Positions 1 to 12,289 of a DNA stretch of 64,000 nt are shown here, piece after piece. The stretch covers positions 1 to 64,000 of the forward strand of contig NZ_CP116383.1 in NCBI RefSeq assembly GCF_028201475.1, read 5' to 3'. The notes under the pieces were generated by a model. The model saw only the letters and a list, made by a program, of their open reading frames with translations. It was not told the DNA's origin and did not search any database. The stretch comes from Vibrio sp. SCSIO 43137. GTDB lineage: Bacteria; Pseudomonadota; Gammaproteobacteria; Enterobacterales; Vibrionaceae. Every line of letters starts with the position of its first letter. The first letter of the stretch is position 1. The position numbers and the translations under genes were made by a program.

Positions 1-145
1 TGAGATCTTAGGTATAGGATCAGGATAAATGTGAATAACTTTGATCTTATTCACCGGATCATCGATCATTTGCTGGTGATCTGCTTCGACAAAGAGTAAA
101 ATTAGCCCTCTTTTTCCAACTCAAAAAAACAATAGTGGGGTCCCA
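1..145. promoter_or_regulatory. dnaA upstream region with DnaA boxes and a GATC cluster
   Basis: Two DnaA boxes face each other: TGTGAATAA at 30-38 is the complement of TTATTCACA, and TTATTCACC lies at 47-55 with one mismatch to TTATNCACA. Six GATC sites fall between 4 and 81, far above chance density. This is the expected pattern for DnaA autoregulation and SeqA/Dam sequestration of the dnaA promoter. I see no AT-rich 13-mer array, so I do not call it oriC. A clear -35/-10 pair was not identified. Confidence 0.65.
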
Positions 146-1546
146 GTGTCATCTTCGCTATGGTTGCAGTGCATGCAACAGCTTCAAGAAGAACTTTCAG
201 CGACAGAATTCAGTATGTGGGTAAGACCGTTACAAGCGGAGCTTAGTGATAACACCCTGACTCTATTTGCGCCAAACCGATTTGTTCTTGACTGGGTACG
301 GGATCGCTACCTGAACAGTATTAACCGCATGCTAAAAGAGTTTTGTGGTTCAGACATACCGAATCTTAGGTTTGAAGTTGGAAACAAACCCGTTTCAGCA
401 CCTCCGGCAGTTAAAAAAACCGCTGCTGATGTTGCTGCCGAATCATCAGCACCTGCTCAGCTTCAGGCCAGAAAGCCTGTACATAAAACCTGGGATGATG
501 AATCCGAAGTTGTCGAAATTAATCACAGATCAAACGTAAACTACAAACATAAGTTTAATAACTTTGTTGAAGGTAAATCGAACCAGCTTGGTCTGGCAGC
601 AGCAAGACAAGTAGCCGACAATCCGGGCGCTGCGTATAATCCGCTGTTCTTATATGGCGGTACTGGTCTGGGTAAAACACACCTTCTGCACGCCGTTGGC
701 AATGCCATTGTGGATAATAAGCCAAATGCCAAAGTGGTTTATATGCACTCTGAGCGTTTTGTTCAGGATATGGTTAAAGCCCTGCAAAATAACGCCATTG
801 AAGAATTTAAGCGCTATTACCGTAGCGTAGACGCCCTTCTTATTGATGACATTCAGTTTTTTGCCAATAAAGAGCGTTCTCAGGAAGAGTTCTTCCACAC
901 CTTTAATGCCCTGCTGGAAGGTAACCAGCAGATCATTCTGACGTCTGATCGCTATCCTAAAGAGATCAATGGGGTGGAAGATAGACTTAAGTCCCGCTTT
1001 GGCTGGGGCCTGACCGTCGCTATTGAACCACCGGAACTGGAAACTCGTGTTGCTATTCTGATGAAGAAAGCGGAAGACCATCAGATCCATCTTGCTGATG
1101 AGGTTGCCTTCTTTATTGCTAAGCGGTTACGTTCTAATGTCCGTGAACTGGAAGGGGCATTAAACCGGGTTATTGCTAATGCTAACTTTACCGGCCGCCC
1201 GATTACCATCGATTTTGTCCGTGAAGCTTTGCGTGACTTACTGGCGCTGCAAGAGAAGCTGGTCACCATTGATAATATCCAGAAGACGGTAGCCGAGTAC
1301 TACAAGATTAAAGTGGCAGATCTACTCTCTAAGAGACGTTCCCGATCTGTTGCCCGCCCGCGCCAGCTTGCGATGGCACTGGCAAAAGAGCTGACTAACC
1401 ACAGCCTGCCGGAAATCGGCGATGCCTTTGGCGGAAGAGACCATACAACGGTACTGCACGCCTGTCGTAAAATAGAGCAGTTGCGTGAAGAGAGTCATGA
1501 TATTAAAGAAGACTACTCTAACCTGATCAGAACACTTTCATCCTAA
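146..1546 (+). CDS. dnaA: Chromosomal replication initiator protein DnaA
   Basis: DnaA is the AAA+ ATPase that binds DnaA boxes and melts oriC. The 466-residue product has the family's usual length. The N-terminal DnaB/DiaA-interacting domain is followed by a variable linker (about 85-130), then the AAA+ core with Walker A GGTGLGKT near residue 171 and Walker [10 protein letters not shown] near 232. The C-terminal DNA-binding domain carries the signature [14 protein letters not shown]. The start is GTG at 146, because translation from there gives the conserved [10 protein letters not shown]-terminus. It heads dnaA-dnaN-recF-gyrB, and the DnaA boxes upstream suggest autoregulation. Confidence 0.98.
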   Translation: MSSSLWLQCMQQLQEELSATEFSMWVRPLQAELSDNTLTLFAPNRFVLDWVRDRYLNSINRMLKEFCGSDIPNLRFEVGNKPVSAPPAVKKTAADVAAESSAPAQLQARKPVHKTWDDESEVVEINHRSNVNYKHKFNNFVEGKSNQLGLAAARQVADNPGAAYNPLFLYGGTGLGKTHLLHAVGNAIVDNKPNAKVVYMHSERFVQDMVKALQNNAIEEFKRYYRSVDALLIDDIQFFANKERSQEEFFHTFNALLEGNQQIILTSDRYPKEINGVEDRLKSRFGWGLTVAIEPPELETRVAILMKKAEDHQIHLADEVAFFIAKRLRSNVRELEGALNRVIANANFTGRPITIDFVREALRDLLALQEKLVTIDNIQKTVAEYYKIKVADLLSKRRSRSVARPRQLAMALAKELTNHSLPEIGDAFGGRDHTTVLHACRKIEQLREESHDIKEDYSNLIRTLSS

Positions 1547-1576
1547 TCGTGCTGATTTGATAATTAAGAGACAGAT

Positions 1577-2677
1577 ATGAAATTTACCATTGAGCGTAAT
1601 CACCTGATTAAACCTTTGCAGCAAGTATCCGGCGCATTGGGTGGACGTCCAACCCTGCCTATTCTTGGTAATCTGCTGCTAAAAGTCGAAGATAATGCAC
1701 TTTATATGACGGCAACGGATCTGGAAGTCGAACTTGTTGCCCGTGTCGCTCTTGAAGGTGAGTTTGAAGCGGGTAGCATTACTGTCCCTTCGCGTAAGTT
1801 TTTGGATATCTGTCGTGGCTTACCTGATGATGCTGTTATTACCTTGCTACTTGACGGTGACAGAGTTCAGCTAAAGTCCGGACGCAGCCGCTTTTCTCTG
1901 GCTACTCTGCCTGCCGCAGATTTCCCGAATATTGAAGACTGGCAGAGCGAACTGGAAGTTTCCCTTCCTCAGGTTGAGCTTCGCTCCCTGATCGAAAAGA
2001 CTCAGTTTTCTATGGCAAATCAGGATGTCAGATATTATCTGAACGGTATGCTGTTTGAGATCGATGGTTCTACTTTACGTTCCGTTGCTACTGACGGCCA
2101 CCGAATGGCGGTTTCGCAAGCGTCACTCAATGCTGAGTTTAATAATCAGCAGGTAATTGTGCCTCGTAAAGGGGTACAGGAGCTAGTTCGTTTGCTGGAT
2201 GCACCGGAAGAGATGGTGACCCTACAGATTGGTCAGTCGAATGTCAGGGCTGAGGTGAATAACTTTACCTTTACCTCAAAATTGGTTGACGGACGTTTTC
2301 CTGATTACCGCAGGGTAATGCCTCAGAGCAGTAATAAGACTCTGGAAGCGGGTTGTGATGAGCTACGCCAGTGTTTCTCCCGTGCTGCGATTCTGTCTAA
2401 TGAGAAGTTCCGTGGTGTCAGGGTGAACCTGTCCGGTGCGGAAATGCGTATTACGGCAAATAACCCGGAACAGGAAGAGGCGGAAGAGGTATTAGATGTT
2501 GATTTTCAGGGTGAAGATCTGGAAATCGGCTTTAACGTCAGTTATGTGCTGGATGTTCTTAATACCCTGAGATGCGATAAAGTGCGCATATCGATGACAG
2601 ACGCTAACGCCAGTGCGCTGATCGAAAATGCTGAAGACGATAGTGCAATGTATGTGGTTATGCCGATTCGCCTGTAA
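1577..2677 (+). CDS. dnaN: DNA polymerase III beta subunit (sliding clamp)
   Basis: The beta clamp encircles DNA and tethers Pol III and other polymerases and repair proteins. The 366-residue length and the start MKFTIERNHLIKPLQQV match the family. The protein ends in the typical YVVMPIRL tail that closes the third clamp domain. The gene begins 30 bp after dnaA with ATG at 1577 behind AAGAGACAG, so it is probably cotranscribed with dnaA. Nothing unusual is seen. Confidence 0.98.
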   Translation: MKFTIERNHLIKPLQQVSGALGGRPTLPILGNLLLKVEDNALYMTATDLEVELVARVALEGEFEAGSITVPSRKFLDICRGLPDDAVITLLLDGDRVQLKSGRSRFSLATLPAADFPNIEDWQSELEVSLPQVELRSLIEKTQFSMANQDVRYYLNGMLFEIDGSTLRSVATDGHRMAVSQASLNAEFNNQQVIVPRKGVQELVRLLDAPEEMVTLQIGQSNVRAEVNNFTFTSKLVDGRFPDYRRVMPQSSNKTLEAGCDELRQCFSRAAILSNEKFRGVRVNLSGAEMRITANNPEQEEAEEVLDVDFQGEDLEIGFNVSYVLDVLNTLRCDKVRISMTDANASALIENAEDDSAMYVVMPIRL

Positions 2678-2695
2678 AATGGTGTAGCAGCAACA

Positions 2696-3790
2696 ATGCC
2701 GTTAACTCGTCTGATTATTAAACAGTTTCGCAATATTGAAGCCTGTGATATTACCTTATCTGCAGGCTTTAATTTTCTTATTGGTGCCAATGGCAGCGGT
2801 AAAACCAGCTTGCTTGAAGCCATTTATCTGCTTGGACACGGCCGCTCTTTTAAGAGCTCCCTGACTGGCAGAATTATTAATAACGACAGTGAAGAACTGT
2901 TTGTTCATGGTCGTTATTTGAACTCGGATGGATTTGAGTTACCAATTGGAATAAATAAGCAGCGCGATGGCGCAACTGAGGTTAAAATAGGCGGTCAATC
3001 CGGACAAAAACTGGCACAACTGGCGCAGGTGCTTCCCCTGCAATTGATTCATCCGGAAGGGTTTGAGTTGATAACCAGCGGGCCTAAATACCGAAGGGCG
3101 TTTATTGACTGGGGGGTATTTTATACTCAGTCCGGATTTTATGATGCATGGGGACGTTTTAAGCGCCTTTCTAAGCAGAGAAATGCCTTATTAAAGAGTG
3201 CCAAAAGCTATCAGGAACTCAGTTACTGGGATCAGGAACTGACTCAATTGGCTGAAAAGATAGATAACTGGCGCGCTGACTATATTGCTGAATTAAAAAG
3301 TGTGGCAGAGGTTATCTGCCGGCGTTTTTTACCGGAATTTGAAATTCAGTTAACGTATTATCGGGGTTGGGAAAAAGAGACGCCGTACGGCGAGATTCTG
3401 CAGCGAAATTTTGAGCGGGATCAGCAGCTTGGCTATACCTATAGTGGTCCCAATAAAGCTGATCTCCGCATTAAGGTAAACAATACACCTGTTGAAGATG
3501 TGTTGTCCCGCGGGCAACTGAAGTTGATGATGTGTGCCCTGAGAGTCGCTCAGGGGCAGCACTTAACGGAAAAGACAGGTAAGCAGAGCATCTATTTGAT
3601 TGATGACTTTGCATCAGAATTAGACAGCCAACGTCGTAAGCGGTTAGCGGACTGCTTAAAAGAGACGGGGGCTCAGGTTTTTGTTAGTTCTATTACCGCT
3701 GCTCAGATAGCAGATATGCAGGAAGAGAGCGGAAGTGTGTTTCATGTGGAACACGGCCGGATAGAACAATATAAAAGAAATGATAATTAA
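2696..3790 (+). CDS. recF: DNA replication and repair protein RecF
   Basis: RecF is an SMC-like ATPase that works with RecO and RecR to load RecA at single-strand gaps. The 364-residue protein shows Walker [13 protein letters not shown] near residues 31-42, the ABC signature [13 protein letters not shown] near 265 and Walker [13 protein letters not shown] near 298. The ATG at 2696 lies 18 bp after dnaN, and the conserved [14 protein letters not shown] start supports it. It is the third gene of the dnaA operon and is followed 14 bp later by gyrB. Confidence 0.97.
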   Translation: MPLTRLIIKQFRNIEACDITLSAGFNFLIGANGSGKTSLLEAIYLLGHGRSFKSSLTGRIINNDSEELFVHGRYLNSDGFELPIGINKQRDGATEVKIGGQSGQKLAQLAQVLPLQLIHPEGFELITSGPKYRRAFIDWGVFYTQSGFYDAWGRFKRLSKQRNALLKSAKSYQELSYWDQELTQLAEKIDNWRADYIAELKSVAEVICRRFLPEFEIQLTYYRGWEKETPYGEILQRNFERDQQLGYTYSGPNKADLRIKVNNTPVEDVLSRGQLKLMMCALRVAQGQHLTEKTGKQSIYLIDDFASELDSQRRKRLADCLKETGAQVFVSSITAAQIADMQEESGSVFHVEHGRIEQYKRNDN

Positions 3791-3801
3791 TGAGAGAGTA
3801 A

Positions 3802-6222
<2,421 letters not shown>

Positions 6223-6348
6223 GCCCATTACATTTGCTGGATAAACTGATTTCTGCGTCTAAGGTGCTCACTTATACTTATAAGCTGCGCGCCTTATCCT
6301 TGAACTAAGCTTATCCAACTGCATCTAATTGTGCTTAAAGCTTTTGTA

Positions 6349-6374
6349 AACACTGCCCTCGGGCGGTGTTTTTT
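6349..6374 (+). terminator. Intrinsic terminator after gyrB
   Basis: AACACTGCC pairs with GGCGGTGTT across a CTCG loop, followed directly by a T run. It lies about 125 bp after the gyrB stop and closes the dnaA-dnaN-recF-gyrB unit. Confidence 0.85.
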
Positions 6375-6450
6375 ATGCTTAATAAAACTGGATAACGTTA
6401 GTTATTGAAATTGAAGTGAAAATTATTTTTAGAAAATTCTTATATTCACC

Positions 6451-6480
6451 CTTGAAACTGATTTTTGCGGACCTATATTT
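6451..6480 (+). promoter_or_regulatory. Sigma-32 (heat-shock) promoter of ibpA
   Basis: CTTGAAA at 6451-6457 is a perfect sigma-32 -35 element. A 14-base spacer separates it from CCTATATTT, which resembles the CCCCATnT -10. It stands about 200 bp upstream of ibpA, so the transcript has a long 5' leader that includes the thermometer at 6621-6651. Confidence 0.8.
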
Positions 6481-6484
6481 ATAG

Positions 6485-6651
6485 TAGAAGAGATGCCAAA
6501 AGGGTCTCTGAACCGCTTGCCCATAACGGGGAGCACACAACTTAAACCGCAAATTAGACGGGTATGTCCAAACAGGAATATTCCGATCTAACTTCCTTAG
6601 CCACTTTGTTGAGTGAGCCTAAGGCTATTGCTTATTTATGAGGATAGAATC
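6485..6651 (+). promoter_or_regulatory. ROSE-type RNA thermometer in the ibpA leader
   Basis: The leader ends with a hairpin that masks the ribosome binding site. CTA (6625-6627) pairs with TAG (6645-6647), and TTGCT (6628-6632) pairs with the Shine-Dalgarno AGGA (6641-6644) leaving one G bulged. This UYGCU/AGGA pairing with a bulged G is the hallmark of ROSE thermometers in small heat-shock genes of alpha- and gammaproteobacteria. Heating would open the stem and expose AGGA. Further helices probably form in 6485-6620, but I did not fold them. Confidence 0.8.
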
Positions 6652-7092
6652 ATGAGAACTGTAGATTTCACACCCCTATACCGCAACGCAATCGGCTTTG
6701 ATCGTCTGTTTGATATGATGGAAGCTGGTGCCGCTAAAAATTCATCAAATGGTTACCCACCATACAATATCGAGCAACAGGATGAGAATAACTACCGTAT
6801 TACTATGGCGGTGGCTGGTTTCGCTGAAGACCAGATTGACCTGACTCAGAAAGAGAACATGCTGATTGTTCGTGGTGAGCGTAAACCTGATGAAAGCAAA
6901 AAATACGTTTATCAGGGCATTGCTGAGAGAGACTTTGAGCGTAAGTTCCAACTGGCGGACTACGTTAAAGTAACAGGTGCAACCATGGAAAATGGTCTGC
7001 TGCACGTTGATTTGGAACGTGAAATTCCTGAAGCAATGAAACCACGTAAAATTGCCATTAACGGCAGTAACCTGATTGAAGGTAATAAGTAA
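6652..7092 (+). CDS. ibpA: Small heat shock protein IbpA (Hsp20)
   Basis: IbpA is a cytoplasmic holdase that coats aggregating proteins for refolding by DnaK and ClpB. The 146-residue product begins MRTVDFTPLYRNAIGFDRLF as in other IbpA proteins. The alpha-crystallin domain spans roughly 35-130 and ends with a C-terminal RKIAING segment containing the conserved I-x-I-like motif. An upstream in-frame ATG at 6613 exists, but the ATG at 6652 has AGGA at the right distance and the conserved N-terminus. Only one ibp gene is present here. It is controlled by a sigma-32 promoter and a ROSE-type hairpin. Confidence 0.96.
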   Translation: MRTVDFTPLYRNAIGFDRLFDMMEAGAAKNSSNGYPPYNIEQQDENNYRITMAVAGFAEDQIDLTQKENMLIVRGERKPDESKKYVYQGIAERDFERKFQLADYVKVTGATMENGLLHVDLEREIPEAMKPRKIAINGSNLIEGNK

Positions 7093-7116
7093 CCAATAAC
7101 GGGTTATTTGTAACAG

Positions 7117-7140
7117 AAAGAGCGCCACCGGCGCTCTTTT
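7117..7140. terminator. Bidirectional terminator between ibpA and avtA
   Basis: AAAGAGCGCC pairs perfectly with GGCGCTCTTT across an ACC loop, with T (plus) and A (minus) tracts on the outside. It sits between the convergent ibpA and avtA genes. Confidence 0.85.
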
Positions 7141-7169
7141 CAGTTTTTATCAATAGAAGCTGATAAAAG

Positions 7170-8423
7170 CTACTGTTGATAGGCTTTAATCACTTCTTCA
7201 GCAATGGCTTCTATGCCTTTTTGCATACTCTGTTCGTCCTGAACATAGTTCATGCGGATACATTGACGGGTATGCGGCCAGTCCTCCTGCTTATCCTGAC
7301 CGAAGAAGAAATACTCTCCCGGAATAACCAGAACCCCCCGCGCTTTCAGGCGGGCATAAAGTTCTTTGGTACTAATAGGCAGTTCATCAAACCAGAGCCA
7401 GAGAAAGATGGCACCTTCCGGCTTGTGAATCTTAAACCTTTCATCACTGATAGCGTCCTGAAGCAGCTCAACAGCGCGCTGTGCTTTCTGCTGATAAAAG
7501 GGCTTAATCACATTCTGGCTCAGGTTTAGCAGGTCACCTGATTCAATCATATGATGTCCAATCGCCGGACCGATACTGCCGGGGGCCAGACTGATAATAC
7601 CGTTCATATTGGTCATAGCCTGAGTTATACGCTCATTGGCAATGACTATTCCGCAGCGTACACCCGGCAGGCCAAGCTTGGAGAGGCTCATACAGAGAAT
7701 GGTGTTCTCATTCCAGAAGGGTTTTACCTCTTCAAAAATGATATTCGGGAACGGAGTGCCATAGGCATTATCGATAATAAGTGGGATATTGTTCTTGCGG
7801 GCCAGAGCATCAAGCTTTTCAACTTCAGCATCTGTCAGTACATTACCCGTTGGATTGGTCGGCCGGGAAGCACAAATAGCAGCAATAGAGTCATCAACCT
7901 GTAGCTGTTCAAAATCGACATGGTACTTAAACATGCGGTTATCCAGCTGCTCTATTTCCGGCTGGTATGAGACAAAAATACTGTCATCGACCCCTGAATC
8001 ACTGTAGCCGATATATTCAGGCGCCAGAGGAAGAAGAATTCTTTTATGGCTGCCGTCGGGCTGTTTCCCTGCCAGCAGGTTAAACAGATAGAAAAAAGCG
8101 CTTTGGCTGCCATTAGTCAGGCTGATGTTTTTTTCTGAAATATCCCAGCCGTAGGTATCACGCAGCAGTTTTGCCAGAGATTTTACAAAGGCGTCTTTTC
8201 CCTGCGGACCGTCGTAGTTGGCCATTGCTTCTACCAGCTTGCCGCTGTTGAGCATATCTGAACTGGCCTGATGAAAATAGTCGAGCATTTCCGGTATTGC
8301 GGCCGGATTGCCTCCGCCGAGCATGATGGCGCCCGGAGTACGTAAACCTTCATTTAAATCATCCATCAACTGAGTGATGCCTGAATAGCGATTAAATTTT
8401 TCACCAAAATTAGAAAATTGCAT
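7170..8423 (-). CDS. avtA: Valine--pyruvate aminotransferase AvtA
   Basis: AvtA is a PLP-dependent fold-type I aminotransferase that interconverts valine and alanine with their keto acids. The 417-residue protein has the expected length. Visible motifs are the substrate-loop GGGNPAAIPEM, the PLP-contacting ASRPTNPTGNV and DNAYGTPFPN, and the Schiff-base lysine in SLSKLGLPGVRCGI. The ATG at 8423 follows AGGGAAAA. It stands alone between two terminators. Confidence 0.93.
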   Translation of the reverse strand: MQFSNFGEKFNRYSGITQLMDDLNEGLRTPGAIMLGGGNPAAIPEMLDYFHQASSDMLNSGKLVEAMANYDGPQGKDAFVKSLAKLLRDTYGWDISEKNISLTNGSQSAFFYLFNLLAGKQPDGSHKRILLPLAPEYIGYSDSGVDDSIFVSYQPEIEQLDNRMFKYHVDFEQLQVDDSIAAICASRPTNPTGNVLTDAEVEKLDALARKNNIPLIIDNAYGTPFPNIIFEEVKPFWNENTILCMSLSKLGLPGVRCGIVIANERITQAMTNMNGIISLAPGSIGPAIGHHMIESGDLLNLSQNVIKPFYQQKAQRAVELLQDAISDERFKIHKPEGAIFLWLWFDELPISTKELYARLKARGVLVIPGEYFFFGQDKQEDWPHTRQCIRMNYVQDEQSMQKGIEAIAEEVIKAYQQ

Positions 8424-8511
8424 TATTTTTCCCTGACAGTCGTTATGTTGTGTCTGCTTAAAGCAACTTGTATTGTTTTAGTATGCGCCTAAAACGGATT
8501 GTTTTGTATAC

Positions 8512-8541
8512 AAAAAAGCCCCGTTCTCAGAACGGGGCTTT
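8512..8541. terminator. Terminator after glyS
   Basis: AAAGCCCCGTTCT and AGAACGGGGCTTT form a 13-bp stem around a single base, so the apical pairs must open into a small loop. A T tract follows on the minus strand. It terminates glyQS just before the avtA promoter region. Confidence 0.85.
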
Positions 8542-8561
8542 GAGTTCCTGGGCTAACCCCG

Positions 8562-10628
8562 TTATTTCTGCAACAGCGAAATATCTGCAATTTGCAGGAA
8601 GAGGTTACGCAGTTTGTTAAGAAGGGTCAGACGGTTCTTCTTCAGAGCTTCGTCATCGGCCATAACCATTACTGAGTCGAAGAAAGTATCAACAGGCTCA
8701 CGTAGATCGGCCAGCTTACTTAGGGCTGCCTGATAGTCACCGGTTGCAAATGCCGGTTCCAGCGCTTCTGCCATCACTTCTACGTTTTCAGCTAGTGCTT
8801 TTTCAGCGGCTTCCTGAAGAAGGGCAAGATCGATCTCTTCAGCCAGTTCGCCGCCAAACTTAGCAAGAATATTACCTACACGCTTGTTAGCGGCTGCAAG
8901 GGACTCTGCCGCTTCCAGACCACGGAAGTGAGATACGGCTTTAACTCGCTGATCAAAGTCAGCCGGCTTAGTCGGGCGGCGGGCCAGAACAGCCTGAATA
9001 ATATCGACGCTAAAGCCTTCATCCTGATACCAGGCGCGGAAACGGCCAAGCATAAAGTCGATAACATCATCGACCACTTTGTCGTTAGTCAGCTTGTCTG
9101 CGAACAGAGATTTCGCTTCTTCAACCAGCTCAACCAGATCAAGGCTATAGCCGTTTTCAACGATAATACGTAGCACACCCAGTGATGCACGACGAAGTGC
9201 AAATGGATCTGAGCCTTTTGGAGCCTGACCGATACCGAAGATACCAACAATAGTATCCAGCTTGTCAGCCATAGCCAGAGCAGATGAAATAGCAGTGCTA
9301 GGCAGGTCATCACCGGCAAAACGCGGCATATACTGTTCGTATAGTGCAAGGGCTACCTGCTCATCTTCACCGTCATGAGTGGCGTAGTGCATACCCATAA
9401 CACCCTGAGTATCGGTGAACTCAAATACCATTGAGGTCATCAGGTCACATTTAGCCAGCAGACCGGCACGGGTTGCTTTATCTACGTCAGCATCAATCTT
9501 CTTAGCGATAAAGCCAGCCAGTACTGCAATACGATCGGTCTTATCTTTAATCGTACCTAATTGCTTCTGGAAAATAGCACTTTCCAGCTCAGGCAGACGG
9601 TCAATCAGAGGACGCTTACGGTCAGTGTTGAAGAAGAACTCAGCATCAGCCAGACGAGGGCGGACGACTTTTTCGTTACCTTCAATTACGTGGCGTGGCT
9701 CTTTAGATTCGATATTAGAAACGAAGATAAACTTAGGCAGAAGCTTTTTGTTTTCATCGTATACCGGGAAGTACTTCTGGTCACCCTTCATGGTGTAAAC
9801 CAGCGCTTCAGAAGGAACCTTCAGGAACTCTTCTTCAAAAGAAGCAGTAAGAACTACCGGCCACTCAACCAGAGAAGTTACTTCTTCAACTAAGTCATCT
9901 TCCAGATCAGCAATACCACCTACAGCTTCGGCAGCTTTCTGAGAGTCAGCAAGAATAATGGCTTTACGTGCCTCGTAATCTGCCATCACTTTACCGCGCT
10001 GCTCCAGAACCTCAGGGTACTGATCAGCACTATCAATAGTGAACTCTGCTTCACCCATAAAGCGGTGACCGCGAATGGTTCTGTCAGATGCGACACCAAG
10101 GATCTCACCCTGAATAAGCTCATCACCCAGCAGAATGGTCAGTGTTTTAACCGGACGGATAAACTGAGTCTCTTTGTCGCCCCAACGCATCGGTTTAGCG
10201 ATAGGAAGGTTAGCCAGCGCTTTAGCAGCCAGTTCAACAACCAGCTCTTGTACCGCTTTACCTTTTACTTCCTGCTTAAACAGCAGCCATTCGCCTTTGT
10301 CTGTTTTCAGACGGTCAGCTTGTTCAACAGTAATGCCGTTACCACGAGCCCAGCCCTGAGCCGCTTTAGTTGCATTACCATCGTCATCAAATGCTACAGA
10401 GATAGCCGGGCCACGTTTTTCAACTACTTTGTCTGCCTGACTCTCTGCCAGATCTGCCACTTTTAGTGCCAGACGACGAGGAGCTGCGTACCACTTAACA
10501 CCGTTATGGCCTAAGTCAGCACCCTTTAGTTCTGCTTCAAAGTTTGCCGCAAATGCTTCTGCAAGAGTGCGAAGTTGCGTTGGTGGTAGTTCTTCAGTAC
10601 CAAGCTCAATTAAAAAATTCTTCGCCAT
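8562..10628 (-). CDS. glyS: Glycine--tRNA ligase beta subunit
   Basis: This is the beta subunit of the bacterial alpha2beta2 glycyl-tRNA synthetase, needed for tRNA binding and aminoacylation. The 688 residues match the family. The protein starts [16 protein letters not shown], has the central HD-like segment, and ends in the anticodon-binding-like domain with [15 protein letters not shown]. The start has a strong GAGGAGAAG ribosome site that overlaps the end of glyQ. It lies 2 bp after glyQ, so the two subunits are made from one transcript. Confidence 0.97.
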   Translation of the reverse strand: MAKNFLIELGTEELPPTQLRTLAEAFAANFEAELKGADLGHNGVKWYAAPRRLALKVADLAESQADKVVEKRGPAISVAFDDDGNATKAAQGWARGNGITVEQADRLKTDKGEWLLFKQEVKGKAVQELVVELAAKALANLPIAKPMRWGDKETQFIRPVKTLTILLGDELIQGEILGVASDRTIRGHRFMGEAEFTIDSADQYPEVLEQRGKVMADYEARKAIILADSQKAAEAVGGIADLEDDLVEEVTSLVEWPVVLTASFEEEFLKVPSEALVYTMKGDQKYFPVYDENKKLLPKFIFVSNIESKEPRHVIEGNEKVVRPRLADAEFFFNTDRKRPLIDRLPELESAIFQKQLGTIKDKTDRIAVLAGFIAKKIDADVDKATRAGLLAKCDLMTSMVFEFTDTQGVMGMHYATHDGEDEQVALALYEQYMPRFAGDDLPSTAISSALAMADKLDTIVGIFGIGQAPKGSDPFALRRASLGVLRIIVENGYSLDLVELVEEAKSLFADKLTNDKVVDDVIDFMLGRFRAWYQDEGFSVDIIQAVLARRPTKPADFDQRVKAVSHFRGLEAAESLAAANKRVGNILAKFGGELAEEIDLALLQEAAEKALAENVEVMAEALEPAFATGDYQAALSKLADLREPVDTFFDSVMVMADDEALKKNRLTLLNKLRNLFLQIADISLLQK

Positions 10629-10630
10629 GA

Positions 10631-11551
10631 TTACTTCTCCTCACCCTTAGATTGACACATTGGGAAACCTAGTGCTTCACGGGAGGCATAGTAGGCTTGC
10701 GCGACAGACTTGGTCAGGTTGCGGATACGCAGGATATAACGCTGACGCTCAGTAACAGAGATAGCTTTACGGGCATCCAGCAAGTTAAATGCGTGACCTG
10801 CTTTCAAAATACGTTCGTAGGCAGGAAGCGGAAGAGGATTTTCCAGTTCAAGCAGCTCTTTACACTCTTTTTCGCACTGATCAAAGAAGCCGAACAGGAA
10901 GTCGACATCAGCGTGTTCAAAGTTGTAGGTAGACTGCTCAACTTCGTTCTGGTGGAAGATATCGCCGTATGTGGTTTTACCCAGCGGGCCGTCAGCCCAC
11001 ACCAGATCGTACACAGAATCTACACCCTGAATATACATAGCGAGTCGTTCTATACCATAGGTGATCTCACCGGTTACCGGCTTACACTCAAGGCCGCCAA
11101 CCTGCTGGAAGTAAGTAAACTGAGTGACTTCCATTCCGTTTAGCCACACTTCCCAGCCAAGACCCCATGCACCAAGAGTCGGGTTTTCCCAGTTATCTTC
11201 TACAAAACGGATATCGTGTACTAGCGGGTCAATGCCCAGTACTTCCAGAGATCCCAGATACAGTTCCTGAATGTTATCAGGAGAAGGCTTAATCATTACC
11301 TGAAACTGATAGTAGTGCTGCAGACGGTTAGGGTTTTCACCGTAACGGCCATCTGTCGGACGACGGGAAGGCTGTACGTAAGCGGTAGCCATTGGCTCCG
11401 GACCGATAGCACGCAGACAGGTCATCGGGTGAGAAGTACCCGCACCCACTTCCATATCTAGAGGCTGAACAATTGTACAACCCTGTTGTGCCCAATAATC
11501 CTGCAGCGCGAGGATCATACCCTGAAAGGTTTTGATATCGTATTTTTGCAT
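10631..11551 (-). CDS. glyQ: Glycine--tRNA ligase alpha subunit
   Basis: This is the catalytic alpha subunit that forms glycyl-adenylate. The start is set at ATG 11551 because it gives the conserved [20 protein letters not shown]; a longer frame to 11596 adds 15 non-conserved residues. The protein has 306 residues. Class II motifs include [18 protein letters not shown] and the long conserved stretch around [15 protein letters not shown]. It is first in the glyQS operon. The Shine-Dalgarno upstream of 11551 is weak. Confidence 0.96.
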   Translation of the reverse strand: MQKYDIKTFQGMILALQDYWAQQGCTIVQPLDMEVGAGTSHPMTCLRAIGPEPMATAYVQPSRRPTDGRYGENPNRLQHYYQFQVMIKPSPDNIQELYLGSLEVLGIDPLVHDIRFVEDNWENPTLGAWGLGWEVWLNGMEVTQFTYFQQVGGLECKPVTGEITYGIERLAMYIQGVDSVYDLVWADGPLGKTTYGDIFHQNEVEQSTYNFEHADVDFLFGFFDQCEKECKELLELENPLPLPAYERILKAGHAFNLLDARKAISVTERQRYILRIRNLTKSVAQAYYASREALGFPMCQSKGEEK

Positions 11552-11789
11552 AGTAGGTTCGCGCGAATCTTCTGTATTAGTAATAAAAAATAACAACAGA
11601 GTATAGCGATATATTGAGGTTGGGAGTAGGGGTATTGCTGCTTATTTCTTCTCCATAGTGAAGAAATCGCCGATTTTTATCAGTTTTTGTCTCTACGCGA
11701 GAAAAGACAAGGTGTTGTTAAGGTTTGCGGCGCTGTTTTTGATAATTTGATTTGGTTTTCTTAAACAGAGAATGAGCTGAGTCAGCTAA

Positions 11790-11817
11790 ACAAAAAAAGA
11801 GCCGGATATTAATCCAG
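11790..11817 (-). terminator. Terminator overlapping the tusA stop codon
   Basis: On the minus strand CTGGAT pairs with ATCCGG around a TAAT loop that contains the tusA stop codon, followed by CTCTTTTTTTG. The hairpin therefore starts inside the last codons of tusA. Confidence 0.7.
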
Positions 11818-12057
11818 CCCCTTTTTGATCAGATACTGATAAGGCAGTTGTTCTGTTTCAGCAGCAATCAGTTGGTGATCCATAAAGCGACAAAAGCTTG
11901 GTATATCTCTGGTTGTTGACGGATCATCCGCTTTAATCAGTAAAATCTCGCCATCTTGCATATTTCTGATTGTCTTCCTGACCATCATCACCGGCTCCGG
12001 GCAGCGTAGTCCTTCCGCTTCAAGTACCTTATTTGCCTGTTCAGGGTTGAGTGTCAT
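11809..12057 (-). CDS. tusA: Sulfur carrier protein TusA
   Basis: TusA accepts persulfide sulfur from IscS and relays it through TusBCD/TusE for 2-thiolation of tRNA wobble uridines. The 82-residue product has the family fold and the catalytic cysteine in [15 protein letters not shown] near residue 19. The family's GD/DDPST segment is also present. It is monocistronic, with its terminator overlapping the stop codon. Confidence 0.95.
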   Translation of the reverse strand: MTLNPEQANKVLEAEGLRCPEPVMMVRKTIRNMQDGEILLIKADDPSTTRDIPSFCRFMDHQLIAAETEQLPYQYLIKKGLD

Positions 12058-12122
12058 TTTGTGCTCTCTGTCAAAGTTTCGTTGTTGATATTACTAACAA
12101 GAAAAAAAATTTCAATTAAAGC

Positions 12123-12151
12123 TTGGCAAATGTAAAAAAGATCGCTACATT
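12123..12151 (+). promoter_or_regulatory. Predicted sigma-70 promoter
   Basis: TTGGCA (12123-12128) and TACATT (12146-12151) are separated by 17 bases. This would start transcription near 12158, leading into a strong terminator at 12215-12240 and then the LysR gene. Confidence 0.45.
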
Positions 12152-12157
12152 TAATTA

Positions 12158-12240
12158 ACAAACGCGTAACATGTTAAGGGCGTGTTCCAGCACTATTCCA
12201 ATTTTCTTGGGCTTCCCCGCTGAAAGGCGGGATTTTTTTT
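12158..12240 (+). ncRNA. Candidate small RNA or attenuated leader
   Basis: No plus-strand gene lies upstream, yet CCCGC-TGAAAG-GCGGG at about 12216-12231 is followed by eight T residues, a classic intrinsic terminator. With the promoter at 12123-12151 it defines an RNA of about 83 nt. Its 5' part can fold as AACGCG/CGTGTT enclosing the palindrome TAACATGTTA. It could be a free-standing sRNA, or the attenuated leader of the LysR gene that begins 50 bp further on. I do not recognise the sequence. Confidence 0.5.
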
Positions 12241-12289
12241 GCCTGTAGGTTAGTATATTAAGAACCTGAACAGATAAAAAGAGTTGCCT

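Noticed and set aside
1..145. oriC
   Set aside because: DnaA boxes and GATC sites are present, but no AT-rich unwinding repeats, and vibrios carry oriC near mnmG and mioC, which are not in the window.
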